A stretch of 64,000 nt of DNA from Ahniella sp. (GCA_016712105.1 JADJRU010000001.1:248001-312000), one strand, 5' to 3'; counted from the first letter of the stretch, positions 51,498 through 60,140 are shown. Made by a program: numbers and translations. The notes: a model not told the origin generated them from the letters alone.

Positions 51498-53693
51498 TCA
51501 GCGATAACCAAGAATAGCACGGCGCAGGAAGTCCTCTGCCCGGCGACCGAGCGAGCCCAGTCCCTTGAACTCGAGTTCCACATACACGCCATTGTTCAGG
51601 TCACCTTCGATATTGCGCACATACCGCCGCGCGAGAATCCGGACGGCAATACAGCAGGTCGAGTATTCAAATCCCGCTAAACCCTCAAGAAGTTCGTCTT
51701 CGGCCAGGCTTTGGTTCAGGCGGGCGATCAGCAGCCAGTTGTCCCGAATCGGAATCGCGGTCGACACGTCGATCTGCTCGAACAGGTCGCGGCGATAGCG
51801 ATAACCGACATTGACCACACCACGCTCGGCAAAGTGCCGCTGGACGTAGAAGCTGGACAGCTCCGTGCTGCTGATCGCCGGGTCGTACTGGTGTGTGCCG
51901 GCGAACGACCATTGCTCGTTGAGGTTGAGCTCCATGTCGGCAATCAGCGACGAACCCGAGTGGGTGCGCAGCGGCGTACCCGGCAGGGCGATCCGCGGGG
52001 CGTCCAGATAACGGATCTGGCCGACTGACAGGCGCAGGCGCTCGAGCCCATCGTCGTCGAGGAATCGTGTGCTCAGTGCGGTGGTGACCTGCCGGGCATC
52101 GATCTGTCGATCGGCACCGGTATAGGCGTTGTCACGGAACAGCGAGCCCCAGCCGAACGTGAACGCCTGAGTGTCGAACAGCGGCAGTTCGTCCTGATTC
52201 TCGAAGGGCACGTACAGCGCATAAATCCGTGGCTCCAGCGTCTGCGTGCTGCCCGAACCGAACCAGTTGGTCGGACGGTCGAACACAAGGCCAGCATCGA
52301 GACTGGCAATGGGCAGACCACGACTCGGGCTGCGATTGCCGGTGCGCTCCAGGTCGTAGCTGGTGTATCGGTAACCGAGCTTGGGCCGCAGGAAGCCGTA
52401 GCTGCGCTCCAGCGGCCAGATCACCGACGACGTGAGATCAATGCGGTTGCCGCCATCCACATCGGACTTGCTGAACCGGACGAACTCCGATTCCAACTGG
52501 AATTGCGGGCCACTCAGGTTGGGGCTCAGGTAGTCGAACGTGGCGCGTGGCAAACGGCGGAACGGCTCCACTTCCAGCGGCAAACGCGGATCAGTCACTT
52601 CCTGGCGATCGCCACCAATCGTGAATGTCCACGATGGTGCACGCCCCGTGAGGTAGGCGGAGGAAGGCAGCAAACTTGTTGCGACGGCGCTCAGCGAGTC
52701 GCCGAAGTCTTCGAAATAGCGATCGTCTGAGACATCGCGCAGATCGGCATTGAGGAACCAGTTCAAACCGAAACGCTGTTGGTGGCGAAAATCGAACGAC
52801 GATCGGCGTTCGTTGGTCTTGTCGTCCTGATCCAGCCAACTGAATTCGAATTCGGTGCGCGAGGCCGCACCGAGGTGGCGACGCTCCGCCGCCAACATCT
52901 CGCCACGCTCCTGGATGAAGCGCGGTTTGAGCGTCGCATCGTAATGGGGCGCCAGGTTCAGGTAATAGGGAATGATGAGGTCGATCCCCGAGTCATTCGC
53001 GCTGCCGATCTGCGGGTACAGAAAGCCGGTCTTGCGCGCGTCGTCAGTCGGGAAACTGAGTCGTGGCCAGTAAAAAATCGGCACGGAACCCAGGCGCAAC
53101 CGCACGTTTTCAGCGCGGCCCACCTGCTTCTCGGAATCAATTTCGATACTGGAAGCGGCCAGAGACCACGCCGGATTGGCCGGATCACAACTGGTGAACG
53201 TGGCGTTGCTCAGGGCACTGACGGTCTCCAGCACCCGGGCCTCAGCGGCACGGCCATTACCGCGGCCATCACGCATCTGAAACAGCATCTGATTCAACAA
53301 GGTGCCGTCGTCGGCCGACCACTGGCCCGATTCGGCGGTCGCCAGCAAACGATCATCCTGATACCGAAGCGGCCCGGGAAATTTCGCCTGCTCACCTTCG
53401 GTGCGGTACTCCACGCGTTCACTGCGAACTTCCTGATCGGCGCGGCGCATGATCACCGAACCTTCAGCCACGTAGTCACCGCCGTCCTTGACCTTGTAGG
53501 CGTCTGCCTCGATCCGTGTATCGGCTTCAGCGCGGGTGCCCGCGTCCGGCAGCAAGGGACTCGGCACAAACAGCGGCGCCACGCAGGATTGGCACAAGGC
53601 ACCCGCGCATTCAGCTTCGGCCGAACGAGCCGATTCCGCAATCAACAGGGGGCCCAGACAGGCAAGGGCAAGCAGACGTTTTTTCATCCGCAT
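51498..53693 (-). CDS. lptD: LPS-assembly protein LptD
   Basis: A 731-residue outer-membrane barrel that inserts lipopolysaccharide with LptE. A signal peptide (MRMKKRLLALACLGPLLIA) is followed by an N-terminal beta-jelly-roll (GGDYVAEGSVIMRRADQEVR) and a large barrel. Cysteines needed for the disulfide network are present: CAGALCQSC and CDPAN at the N-terminus and the adjacent pair STCCIAVRI near the end. The start at 53693 was chosen (53687 also possible); the frame extends upstream into hairpin-rich DNA. surA, its chaperone, lies downstream as usual. Length is in the normal LptD range. Confidence 0.95.
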   Translation of the reverse strand: MRMKKRLLALACLGPLLIAESARSAEAECAGALCQSCVAPLFVPSPLLPDAGTRAEADTRIEADAYKVKDGGDYVAEGSVIMRRADQEVRSERVEYRTEGEQAKFPGPLRYQDDRLLATAESGQWSADDGTLLNQMLFQMRDGRGNGRAAEARVLETVSALSNATFTSCDPANPAWSLAASSIEIDSEKQVGRAENVRLRLGSVPIFYWPRLSFPTDDARKTGFLYPQIGSANDSGIDLIIPYYLNLAPHYDATLKPRFIQERGEMLAAERRHLGAASRTEFEFSWLDQDDKTNERRSSFDFRHQQRFGLNWFLNADLRDVSDDRYFEDFGDSLSAVATSLLPSSAYLTGRAPSWTFTIGGDRQEVTDPRLPLEVEPFRRLPRATFDYLSPNLSGPQFQLESEFVRFSKSDVDGGNRIDLTSSVIWPLERSYGFLRPKLGYRYTSYDLERTGNRSPSRGLPIASLDAGLVFDRPTNWFGSGSTQTLEPRIYALYVPFENQDELPLFDTQAFTFGWGSLFRDNAYTGADRQIDARQVTTALSTRFLDDDGLERLRLSVGQIRYLDAPRIALPGTPLRTHSGSSLIADMELNLNEQWSFAGTHQYDPAISSTELSSFYVQRHFAERGVVNVGYRYRRDLFEQIDVSTAIPIRDNWLLIARLNQSLAEDELLEGLAGFEYSTCCIAVRILARRYVRNIEGDLNNGVYVELEFKGLGSLGRRAEDFLRRAILGYR

Positions 53694-53728
53694 AGATTGC
53701 CTTACCGAGTGGGGAATGCCTAGGGAGG

Positions 53729-53824
53729 GTCTGAATAAGTCCCTCCTGGACTTATTCAGACACGGCAAGTCCGGCACAGGTCCGGACTTGCCTCACGACA
53801 ATCAACGACTTACGTCGTTGATTG
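53729..53824. repeat. cluster of three perfect hairpins upstream of lptD
   Basis: Three consecutive perfect inverted repeats: GTCTGAATAAGTCC/GGACTTATTCAGAC (53729-53742 and 53748-53761), GGCAAGTCCGG/CCGGACTTGCC (53764-53774 and 53782-53792), and CAATCAACGAC/GTCGTTGATTG (53799-53809 and 53814-53824). A partial CTGAATTATTCAG follows at 53856-53868. The loops are 4-7 nt and the spacers between hairpins are 2-6 bp. The cluster lies between lptD and the diguanylate cyclase gene (both minus strand). It may be a repeat element, a terminator for the cyclase gene, or part of the lptD leader. Confidence 0.8.
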
Positions 53825-53921
53825 CGGCGATGCATCCCTGCATTGTACGGAACTTCTGAATTATTCAGAGGTTCCCCAGATAGTCGTTTCTGGCGCTCAA
53901 ATTGATCGTAACCCACTGTTT

Positions 53922-54974
53922 TTACGCCGAAACCACCCGATTTCGCCCCTGCCCTTTGGCTTTGTACAACGCCTTGTCGGCTGCCTGCAGCACTTCCCGG
54001 GCCAGTTTGCGCTTTTCGGTGCGGTTGGCGAGGCCGAGACTGGCAGTGACCCGCACTTCCTTCGGTTTTCCGGGTTTCCCCTGGGCATTCGGGCTACGCA
54101 CGCGGATCGAGCGGGATTCCAGCGCCGCTCGCGCCGCTTCGCAGCCATCGAGCGCTTGCTCACTGCGCGCATCCAGGTACACCAGACAGAACTCCTCACC
54201 ACCATACCGAAACGCCCGGCCGCCGCTGTGTTCGCCCAGGATGGCGCCGACTTCGCGCAACACCACGTCGCCGGCGGCATGGCCGTGGTTGTCGTTGAAC
54301 TGCTTGAAATGATCGACATCGACCATCGCGATGGCATAAGTCCCGGACAGGCGATCCAGCGTTTCATCCAGCGCACGGCGGTTCGGCAGGCCAGTGAGGC
54401 CATCCACGAACGCCATCCGGTACGAACCGACCAGCACCAAGGTAATGGTGCTGCCGGCCGACAACACGAGCCAGAACGCGAACGCCGACGGATCACCACT
54501 GCGCAGGAAACACACCCCCAACACCAGCAGCAGGAATGCGGCAGCAGCGTCAAAGAACCCCGCTCGCATTACCCAACGAACCAACAACACTGCCGCCGCC
54601 AACCACAGCAGCAACAGGGCGCCAAGCCCGGCTCGGGATTCGGGATACACCAAGAGGCCTGCACGAACGAGCGTGCGCACGACGTGCTCGGGTGCGTACA
54701 GACTCAGCACCAGCAACAGGGCCAGCGCCACCAACCATATGACACTCCGTCGCGCCCGCCAGCGCGCTTCCGGCATCACCGCGGCCCACGCCAGCAACCA
54801 GGGGACAAACGCCAGCACGGCCTGTTGTCCGCGCAATTCGGACGGCACCGACAGGCCACCGGCCATCAGACACAACAGCACCGAGAACTGGAACAGCCGA
54901 TGACGCCGGAAGCCCGCCGTCAGCAGGGCAGCACAGAGGCACAGCACCATCGGCAGCCAATCGGGCAGGATCAC
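53922..54974 (-). CDS. membrane-bound diguanylate cyclase (GGDEF)
   Basis: A 350-residue protein. The first ~190 residues contain several hydrophobic helices (for example LCLCAALLTAG, VIWLVALALLLVLSLY, AAFLLLVLGVCFL), giving a membrane sensor region of no recognised MASE type. Residues ~195-345 form a GGDEF domain: DGLTGLPNRRALDE, MVDVDHFKQFNDNHGH, and the active-site loop FRYGGEEFCLVYLD. The GGEEF signature is competent for c-di-GMP synthesis. The inhibitory RxxD site is absent at the expected position (HSGG instead), so product feedback is unlikely. No EAL domain is present. It is separated from lptD by the hairpin cluster. Confidence 0.9.
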   Translation of the reverse strand: MILPDWLPMVLCLCAALLTAGFRRHRLFQFSVLLCLMAGGLSVPSELRGQQAVLAFVPWLLAWAAVMPEARWRARRSVIWLVALALLLVLSLYAPEHVVRTLVRAGLLVYPESRAGLGALLLLWLAAAVLLVRWVMRAGFFDAAAAFLLLVLGVCFLRSGDPSAFAFWLVLSAGSTITLVLVGSYRMAFVDGLTGLPNRRALDETLDRLSGTYAIAMVDVDHFKQFNDNHGHAAGDVVLREVGAILGEHSGGRAFRYGGEEFCLVYLDARSEQALDGCEAARAALESRSIRVRSPNAQGKPGKPKEVRVTASLGLANRTEKRKLAREVLQAADKALYKAKGQGRNRVVSA

Positions 54975-55043
54975 GTTGCTCCGCGTTCAAGATCACGGAT
55001 GGTCGCTTGGATTGGCTGCACACTCAACTGTCACAATGGCAGC

Positions 55044-55694
55044 ATGAAACCTGCCGACCGTCTCGAACTGTTTACCCGCCTGCGTGCGCTGAACCCGCAC
55101 CCCAAGACGGAACTCCTCTACGACTCGCCCTTCGAGTTGCTGATTGCCGTGATGTTGTCGGCACAAGCCACGGACGTGTCGGTCAACAAGGTCACGCGGC
55201 GGTTGTTCCCGCTCGCCAATACGCCAAAGACCATGCTGGCACTCGGCGAAGACAGGGTCCGCGAGTTGATCAGCACGATCGGACTATTCAACGCGAAGGC
55301 CAAGAACGTCATGGCGACCTGCCACATTCTGGCGGAACAGCACGGCAGTGAAGTGCCGCGCACGCGGGAAGCGCTGGAGGCGCTACCCGGGGTTGGCCGC
55401 AAGACAGCGAACGTGGTGCTGAACACGGCATTCGGCGAGCCGACGATGGCTGTGGACACGCATATATTTCGGGTCGGCAACCGGCTGGGATTGGCAAAGG
55501 GCAAGACGCCGCTGGCGGTCGAGAAAGGTTTGCTGAAGGCCATTCCGGCCGAATTCCTGCGTGATGCCCATCATTGGCTGATTCTGCACGGCCGGTATAC
55601 CTGCAAGGCGCTGAAGCCAAATTGCCCGGAATGCCCCGTGCGGGACCTGTGCCCGTTCAAGCAGAAAACGCCGGCGCGAGCGGCAAGCTCTTGA
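55044..55694 (+). CDS. nth: endonuclease III
   Basis: A 216-residue base-excision-repair glycosylase/AP lyase for oxidised pyrimidines. The ATG at 55044 gives MKPADRLELFTRLRALNPHP; the frame is open far upstream only because it overlaps the antisense of the cyclase gene. The helix-hairpin-helix LPGVGRKTANVVLNTAF carries the catalytic Lys, and AVDTHIFRVGNRLG the catalytic Asp. The C-terminal [4Fe-4S] site is CKALKPNCPECPVRDLC (C-x6-C-x2-C-x5-C). Length matches E. coli Nth (211). Confidence 0.96.
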   Translation: MKPADRLELFTRLRALNPHPKTELLYDSPFELLIAVMLSAQATDVSVNKVTRRLFPLANTPKTMLALGEDRVRELISTIGLFNAKAKNVMATCHILAEQHGSEVPRTREALEALPGVGRKTANVVLNTAFGEPTMAVDTHIFRVGNRLGLAKGKTPLAVEKGLLKAIPAEFLRDAHHWLILHGRYTCKALKPNCPECPVRDLCPFKQKTPARAASS

Positions 55695-55959
55695 TTTTTG
55701 GCGATATTCAACTGTTCGCCCGACTATTGCAGCGCAACATGAACACGGGCTTGAAAGATTTTCCGCGGTGCCCGGTCTACTGGCACGAATGCGGATGCGC
55801 CGGTGGTCATTCTTGCCAACGTCATATCCTTATTCTAATTTCGAGGCGACGAATCTCCGGAGTGGGCGCGTGACGCTGCTCCGGTGGTTGGGCCGAGGGC
55901 CGCGGAAGCGGCAGCGTTGGCGGGCGTTACCCCGCTTTACTTGGATCTTGGAGTCTCTC

Positions 55960-56325
55960 ATGTCGAAGAAAGTGATCAATTCAATCTCCATCGCTGTTGG
56001 CGCCGCACTGCTGGGTTCCGTTGCCATCGCCAATGCCGGCAACGCCTTCCAGATGAATGACCTGGGCCAGGGCTACATGATCGTCGGCGAAGAAGCCCCT
56101 GCCGAAGGCAAGTGTGGTGAAGGCAAGTGCGGTGAAACCGCCAAGTCCGGCTCGACCGATGCTGCCAAGACTGAAGAAGGCAAGTGCGGCGAAGGCAAGT
56201 GCGGTGAAGGCAAGACTGACGCAGCCAAGGCCGAAGAAGGCAAGTGCGGCGAAGGCAAGTGCGGCGAGAAGAAAGCCGAAGAAGGCAAGTGTGGCGAAGG
56301 CAAGTGCGGCGAAGAGAAGAAGTAA
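55960..56325 (+). CDS. bufA: bufferin/HvfA-type RiPP precursor with eight EGKCG motifs
   Basis: A 121-residue exported peptide. A signal peptide (MSKKVINSISIAVGAALLGS, cleavage near ANA) is followed by a short conserved segment (FQMNDLGQGYMIVGEEAPA). A low-complexity tail then carries EGKCG eight times in four tandem pairs (EGKCGEGKCG), separated by alanine/lysine/threonine linkers. All eight cysteines are in these motifs. Known relatives (bufferin in Caulobacter, HvfA in Haemophilus) have such cysteines converted to thiooxazoles by an MNIO enzyme and chelate copper in the periplasm. The ATG at 55960 gives the standard precursor. The MNIO gene begins 16 bp after the stop. The gap back to nth (55695-55959) has no other feature I can support. 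Confidence 0.9.
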   Translation: MSKKVINSISIAVGAALLGSVAIANAGNAFQMNDLGQGYMIVGEEAPAEGKCGEGKCGETAKSGSTDAAKTEEGKCGEGKCGEGKTDAAKAEEGKCGEGKCGEKKAEEGKCGEGKCGEEKK

Positions 56326-56341
56326 TCGCCCGGTTGCCGTG

Positions 56342-57211
56342 ATGAGTCCCGCTCAATCATCATTGACCGGAGCAGGACTTGGCCTGCGACGGGCCCTTCT
56401 GGGCCCGTTGCAGGAAGCCGGCACCGATGCGGTCGATTTCCTCGAAGTTGCTCCGGAAAACTGGATCGGTGTAGGCGGCAACCTGGGCAAGCGGTTCCGT
56501 GCACTGACCGAGCGCTGGCCGCTGGTGTGCCACGGCTTGTCGCTGTCGATCGGCGCCCCGAGCCCGCTCGACGAAACCTTTCTTGCAAAGCTCAAACGTT
56601 TTCTTGAACTCCATCAGGTGCCGGTCTATTCCGAGCACTTGAGTTACTGCGGCGATGACGGTCACCTCTACGACCTCATGCCCATCCCGTTTACCGAAGC
56701 GGCCGTCCGCCATGTCAGCGCGCGGATCCGGCGTGTGCAGGATGTCCTCGGTCGGCGCATCGCGCTGGAGAACGTCTCGTATTACACGCCGATCGGCGCC
56801 GAGATGACCGAGCTCGACTTCATTCTGGAAGTGCTGCGCCAGGCCGACTGCGATCTGCTGCTCGATGTGAACAACATCCACGTCAACAGCGTCAATCACC
56901 GGTATGACGCGCTTGCGTTCCTGCGTGGCCTGCCGAGCGAACGCGTCGCGTATGTCCACATCGCCGGCCACTACAACGAAGCGCCAGACCTGATAGTCGA
57001 CACCCACGGCGCCAACGTGGTCGCGCCCGTCTGGAAACTGCTTGACGAGGCCTATGCCTGTTTTGGCGCCAAGGCCACCTTGCTCGAGCGCGATTTCAAT
57101 ATTCCGCCGATGGCGGAACTGCGCTCGGAAATCGAACAGATCCGGAGTGCCCAGCGGAATGCCTCGTTGGCCACTGATCGTCCGGAAGCCTCAATGCGAC
57201 AGGCCAGCTGA
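56342..57211 (+). CDS. bufB: DUF692 multinuclear non-haem iron (MNIO) RiPP-modifying enzyme
   Basis: A 289-residue TIM-barrel oxidase (BufB/HvfB family). Probable metal ligands are visible in order: CHGLSLSIG (His), YSEHLSYCGD (Glu/His), LENVSYYTP (Glu/Asn), LLDVNNIHVN (Asp/His), YVHIAGH (His), IVDTHG (Asp/His) and LERDFNIP (Glu). By family precedent it oxidises the EGKCG cysteines of the precursor encoded upstream to 5-thiooxazoles with O2. The ATG at 56342 gives a normal start; an upstream frame overlapping the precursor is only a shadow. Its gene is followed after 5 bp by bufC. Confidence 0.9.
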   Translation: MSPAQSSLTGAGLGLRRALLGPLQEAGTDAVDFLEVAPENWIGVGGNLGKRFRALTERWPLVCHGLSLSIGAPSPLDETFLAKLKRFLELHQVPVYSEHLSYCGDDGHLYDLMPIPFTEAAVRHVSARIRRVQDVLGRRIALENVSYYTPIGAEMTELDFILEVLRQADCDLLLDVNNIHVNSVNHRYDALAFLRGLPSERVAYVHIAGHYNEAPDLIVDTHGANVVAPVWKLLDEAYACFGAKATLLERDFNIPPMAELRSEIEQIRSAQRNASLATDRPEASMRQAS

Positions 57212-57216
57212 AGGAC

Positions 57217-57975
57217 ATGTCCGAATCGTTCCAGCAGTTGCAGTATCAGTTTGCCGCGCATCTGCGCGATCCAGTGGCCAATCCGCCGCCGCCGGGACTG
57301 GAAGATCGTCGACTGCAGATCTATCGCGATCTGTTTTTCAACAACATCGAGAACCTGCTTGGCTCGCAATTCCCGGTCATCAAGAGACTGAAGGGCGAAG
57401 CGTGGAAGCCTTTGGTCCGGCGCTTTTATGCCGAACACGAAAGTCATACCCCGATGTTTCCCGAAATCGCCCGGGAGTTCATGCGATATCTGGAAGACCG
57501 CTCCGATCGTGGTGAAGTGGATTGGCCGTTCATCCATGAGCTGGCGCATTACGAATGGGTCGAGTTGGCGGTGCTGATCGACGAAGCCGATACCGACTCG
57601 ATCGACTGTGATCCCGAGGGCGATGTGGTCCTCTCCGCCCCGGTGTTTTCACCGGTGGCGTGGCTGCTGAACTATCGGTTTCCGGTGCAGCGCATCCGCG
57701 AGGATTACCTGCCTACTGAAACACCGGAGCATCCGACGTTTCTGGTGGTGGCCCGCAATCGCCAGGGCCAGGTCAATTTCACTGAATTGAATGCGCTGTC
57801 GTTCAAGCTGCTGGAACTCGTGAAAGACAATCCCGGTGTGCCCGGTCTGGAGCTCATCCAGGCCTTGCTCGAAGCACTTGGCATGGATGGCAACGCCGAG
57901 CTGATGAATTCAGCGCAGGACATGCTGCGCCGATTCCGTGCAAAAGACATTCTGCTTGGCACCATGCCTGATTGA
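57217..57975 (+). CDS. bufC: DUF2063 partner protein of the RiPP enzyme (BufC/HvfC)
   Basis: A 252-residue protein of the DUF2063 family. The N-terminal domain (FQQLQYQFAAHLRDP; DRRLQIYRDLFFNNIENLLG; FPVIKRLKGEAWKPLVRRFY) is the part once called a putative DNA-binding domain. The C-terminal part (FSPVAWLLNYRFPVQRI, PTFLVVARNRQGQVNFTELN) is a winged-helix-like module related to RiPP recognition elements. In bufferin and HvfABC systems it binds the precursor and presents it to the MNIO enzyme. Spacing is 5 bp after bufB. Confidence 0.9.
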   Translation: MSESFQQLQYQFAAHLRDPVANPPPPGLEDRRLQIYRDLFFNNIENLLGSQFPVIKRLKGEAWKPLVRRFYAEHESHTPMFPEIAREFMRYLEDRSDRGEVDWPFIHELAHYEWVELAVLIDEADTDSIDCDPEGDVVLSAPVFSPVAWLLNYRFPVQRIREDYLPTETPEHPTFLVVARNRQGQVNFTELNALSFKLLELVKDNPGVPGLELIQALLEALGMDGNAELMNSAQDMLRRFRAKDILLGTMPD

Positions 57976-58030
57976 TTCGGCTTCCCAAACCACCGGGTAA
58001 CGACCCGAGCCATTTTTCCGGAGCAAGCCC

Positions 58031-58694
58031 ATGCTGTCGATGCACACACTCGTTTCTTCCTGGGATGGCCTCGTCGCAAGATTGCGTGCCGTCGGTGAAG
58101 TCTTGCCGCGCCTGATCATGCGGATCGTCATGGGCTGGGAGTTTTTTTGAGGCCGGCCGCGAAAAACTCTACGGCCAGAACTGGTTCGGTGGCATCCAGG
58201 ATCAGTTTCCCTGGCCCTTCAATATCATTCCGGCCGACATCAGCTGGATCATTGCCACCTGGTTCGAACTGATTGGTGCGGTTTGTCTGTGGCTCGGTCT
58301 GGCAACTCGGTTCTTCGCGTTCCAGTTGTTGTTCCTGACGTTTGTCGCGACCGCCGCAGTGCATTGGCCGGACATGTTCTCGATGTGGAGCGACCTGCTC
58401 AAGGGCTACTCCATCAGTGACAACGGGCATGGCAACTTCAAGCTGCCGCTGCTGTTCGTGGTGATGTTGCTGCCGCTCATCTTCAATGGCCCCGGCAAGC
58501 TGAGCCTCGACTATCTGCTGGCACGCCAGTTCAAGGCCAGTCCCTGGCCGCAACCGATCAGCGACGGGTATGCCTGGGGCATGGCAGCGTTCGTGTTCGG
58601 ACTGCCCTTCCTGATGCTGATGCCGATGTTCGGCGCCGCGTTGATGGCAGTCGGGTTTGGCTTGGTTGCCGGCGAGCGGTTCTTGCGCGGCTGA
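58031..58694 (+). CDS. DoxX family membrane protein of the RiPP operon (frameshifted at a T7 run)
   Basis: DoxX proteins often accompany MNIO-type RiPP operons. The start at 58031 gives MLSMHTLVSSWDGLVARLRA and reads RIVMGWEFF, then a stop. A run of seven T (58142-58148) shifts the frame; with six T the protein continues FFEAGREKLYGQNWFGG and stays open to 58694, about 220 residues. Four membrane helices are visible (around WIIATWFELIGAVCLWLG, FFAFQLLFLTFVATAAVHW, LPLLFVVMLLPLIF, MAAFVFGLPFLMLMP). It is 55 bp after bufC and presumably co-transcribed. The shift could be a sequencing error or slipped-strand variation. Confidence 0.8.
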
Positions 58695-58759
58695 GGCGTT
58701 GACTCGGGACGATCGCTGGCGCATCGTCGGGCTTCCGTTTTGCAGAGTCAGGAGCCGAC

Positions 58760-59191
58760 ATGCTGCGTCAAAGTGTTCTATCGCTGGTTTTCGGCGGTTT
58801 GATCTGGAGCCCGACTGCGCAAGCGCTCGACACTGCCGGCGCGGTCAAGGCGACACCGGTGCTGCAGACCAGCGAGAGCTGGGATGGCACGGCATTGTCT
58901 TACCCCGAAGGTGAGGCAGAAATCTCGGGCATGATCGTCGAGATTGCCGTGGGCGGTGAAACCGGCTGGCATCTGCATCCCGTGCCTTCGTTCGGCATGG
59001 TGCTCGAAGGTGAGCTGGAAGTTCGCCTGCGCGATGGCAAGAGCAATCGGTTCAAGGCCGGCGACACGCTCGCCGAGGTCGTCAACACCGAACACAACGG
59101 ACGTAATGTCGGTAACGTGCCACTCAAGCTGCTGGTGTTTTATGCCGGGGCGAAGGGCAAAGAACGAACGGTCAAGTCTGCGGTGCCTTGA
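58760..59191 (+). CDS. exported cupin protein
   Basis: A 143-residue protein with a signal peptide (MLRQSVLSLVFGGLIWSPTAQA). The single cupin domain shows GWHLHPVPSFGMVLEGELEV (two His and a Glu of motif 1) and VVNTEHNGRNVG (His of motif 2), so a mononuclear metal site is likely. It lies 65 bp after the doxX stop, on the same strand as the RiPP operon. Whether it belongs to that operon is an inference. A short repeat-like sequence, TTCTCCCGCAAGCGGGA, follows at 59196-59212. Confidence 0.8.
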   Translation: MLRQSVLSLVFGGLIWSPTAQALDTAGAVKATPVLQTSESWDGTALSYPEGEAEISGMIVEIAVGGETGWHLHPVPSFGMVLEGELEVRLRDGKSNRFKAGDTLAEVVNTEHNGRNVGNVPLKLLVFYAGAKGKERTVKSAVP

Positions 59192-59294
59192 ATCTACTTC
59201 TCCCGCAAGCGGGATCACGGAGATTTGGAATCGAGGAAGTGCTCTGGTCCCCAGCGACGTCATTCCTGCGCAAGCAGGAATCCACTCGCCGCTG

Positions 59295-60140
59295 CTACAA
59301 CTCCGTGCGGACCTCGAACAATTCGGGGAAAAACGTCAGTTCCAAGGCTTTACGCAAGAACGCCACGCCGGACGATCCGCCAGTGCCACGGCGGTAACCG
59401 ATGATTCGTTCCACCGTCTTCATGTGGCGGAACCGCCATTGCTGGAACGACACTTCGACGTCAACCAACTGTTCGCACAGGTGGTACTCCTCCCAATACT
59501 GCTCGGTGTTGGAGTAGATGGCCTTGTAAATGGGCAACAAGGCATCGTGACGTTGCCACGGTGTCGAGAAATCCCGCTTCAGGATTTCTTCGGGGATCGC
59601 GTGACCACGCCTTGCCAGCCAATGCAGGAACTCATCATAAAGACTGGGCGCTTCAAGTACTGCGCGTAACTCGGCCTGATCGACAGGTTGATGACCGAAC
59701 ACCTTCAGCATGTCGGCATTCTTGTTGCCCAACATGAATTCGATCATTCGGTACTGCAGTGACTGGAATCCGGATGCCGGGCCCAGCACATGACGGAATT
59801 GCAGGTATTCACTCGGCGTCAGTGTTTCCAGCACGGCCCATTGTTCGAGCAGTTGTTTCTGCACCTGCTTGACGCGCGCCAGCACCTTCAGCGTGAAATC
59901 GACCCGATCTTCGCGCAGGTTGGCTAGTGCAGCTTTCATCTCGTGGATGATCAGCTTCATCCAGAGCTCGGAGACCTGATGCTGGATGATGAACAGCATC
60001 TCGTCGTGATGCGGCGGCGACGACAACGGCACTTGCGAGGAGAGCAGACGCTCCAGACCGAGATAACCGCCATAGGTCGTGCGGTCGGCGAGCTCGGTTT
60101 CGATCCCTGCTTCGAGATCACGTTTATTCTGTTCGGTCAT
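59295..60140 (-). CDS. kynA: tryptophan 2,3-dioxygenase
   Basis: A 281-residue haem enzyme that oxidises L-tryptophan to N-formylkynurenine. Residues matching the characterised Xanthomonas enzyme: the Phe/His pair in EMLFIIQHQVSELWMK, Arg in EYLQFRHVLGPASGFQSLQY, the haem-ligand His in WRFRHMKTVERIIG, and the substrate loop GTGGSSGV. The ATG at 60140 was chosen because the longer upstream frame runs antisense into neighbouring DNA. No kynureninase or formamidase adjoins. Confidence 0.95.
   Translation of the reverse strand: MTEQNKRDLEAGIETELADRTTYGGYLGLERLLSSQVPLSSPPHHDEMLFIIQHQVSELWMKLIIHEMKAALANLREDRVDFTLKVLARVKQVQKQLLEQWAVLETLTPSEYLQFRHVLGPASGFQSLQYRMIEFMLGNKNADMLKVFGHQPVDQAELRAVLEAPSLYDEFLHWLARRGHAIPEEILKRDFSTPWQRHDALLPIYKAIYSNTEQYWEEYHLCEQLVDVEVSFQQWRFRHMKTVERIIGYRRGTGGSSGVAFLRKALELTFFPELFEVRTEL

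Noticed and set aside
54156..55043. Long open frame on the plus strand ahead of nth
   Set aside because: It is the antisense of the diguanylate cyclase gene; its composition is glutamine/arginine-rich shadow sequence, and nth has a normal start at 55044.
56114..56341. Longer MNIO gene start inside the precursor gene
   Set aside because: This part is the precursor's repeat sequence read in another frame; the MNIO family starts at 56342.
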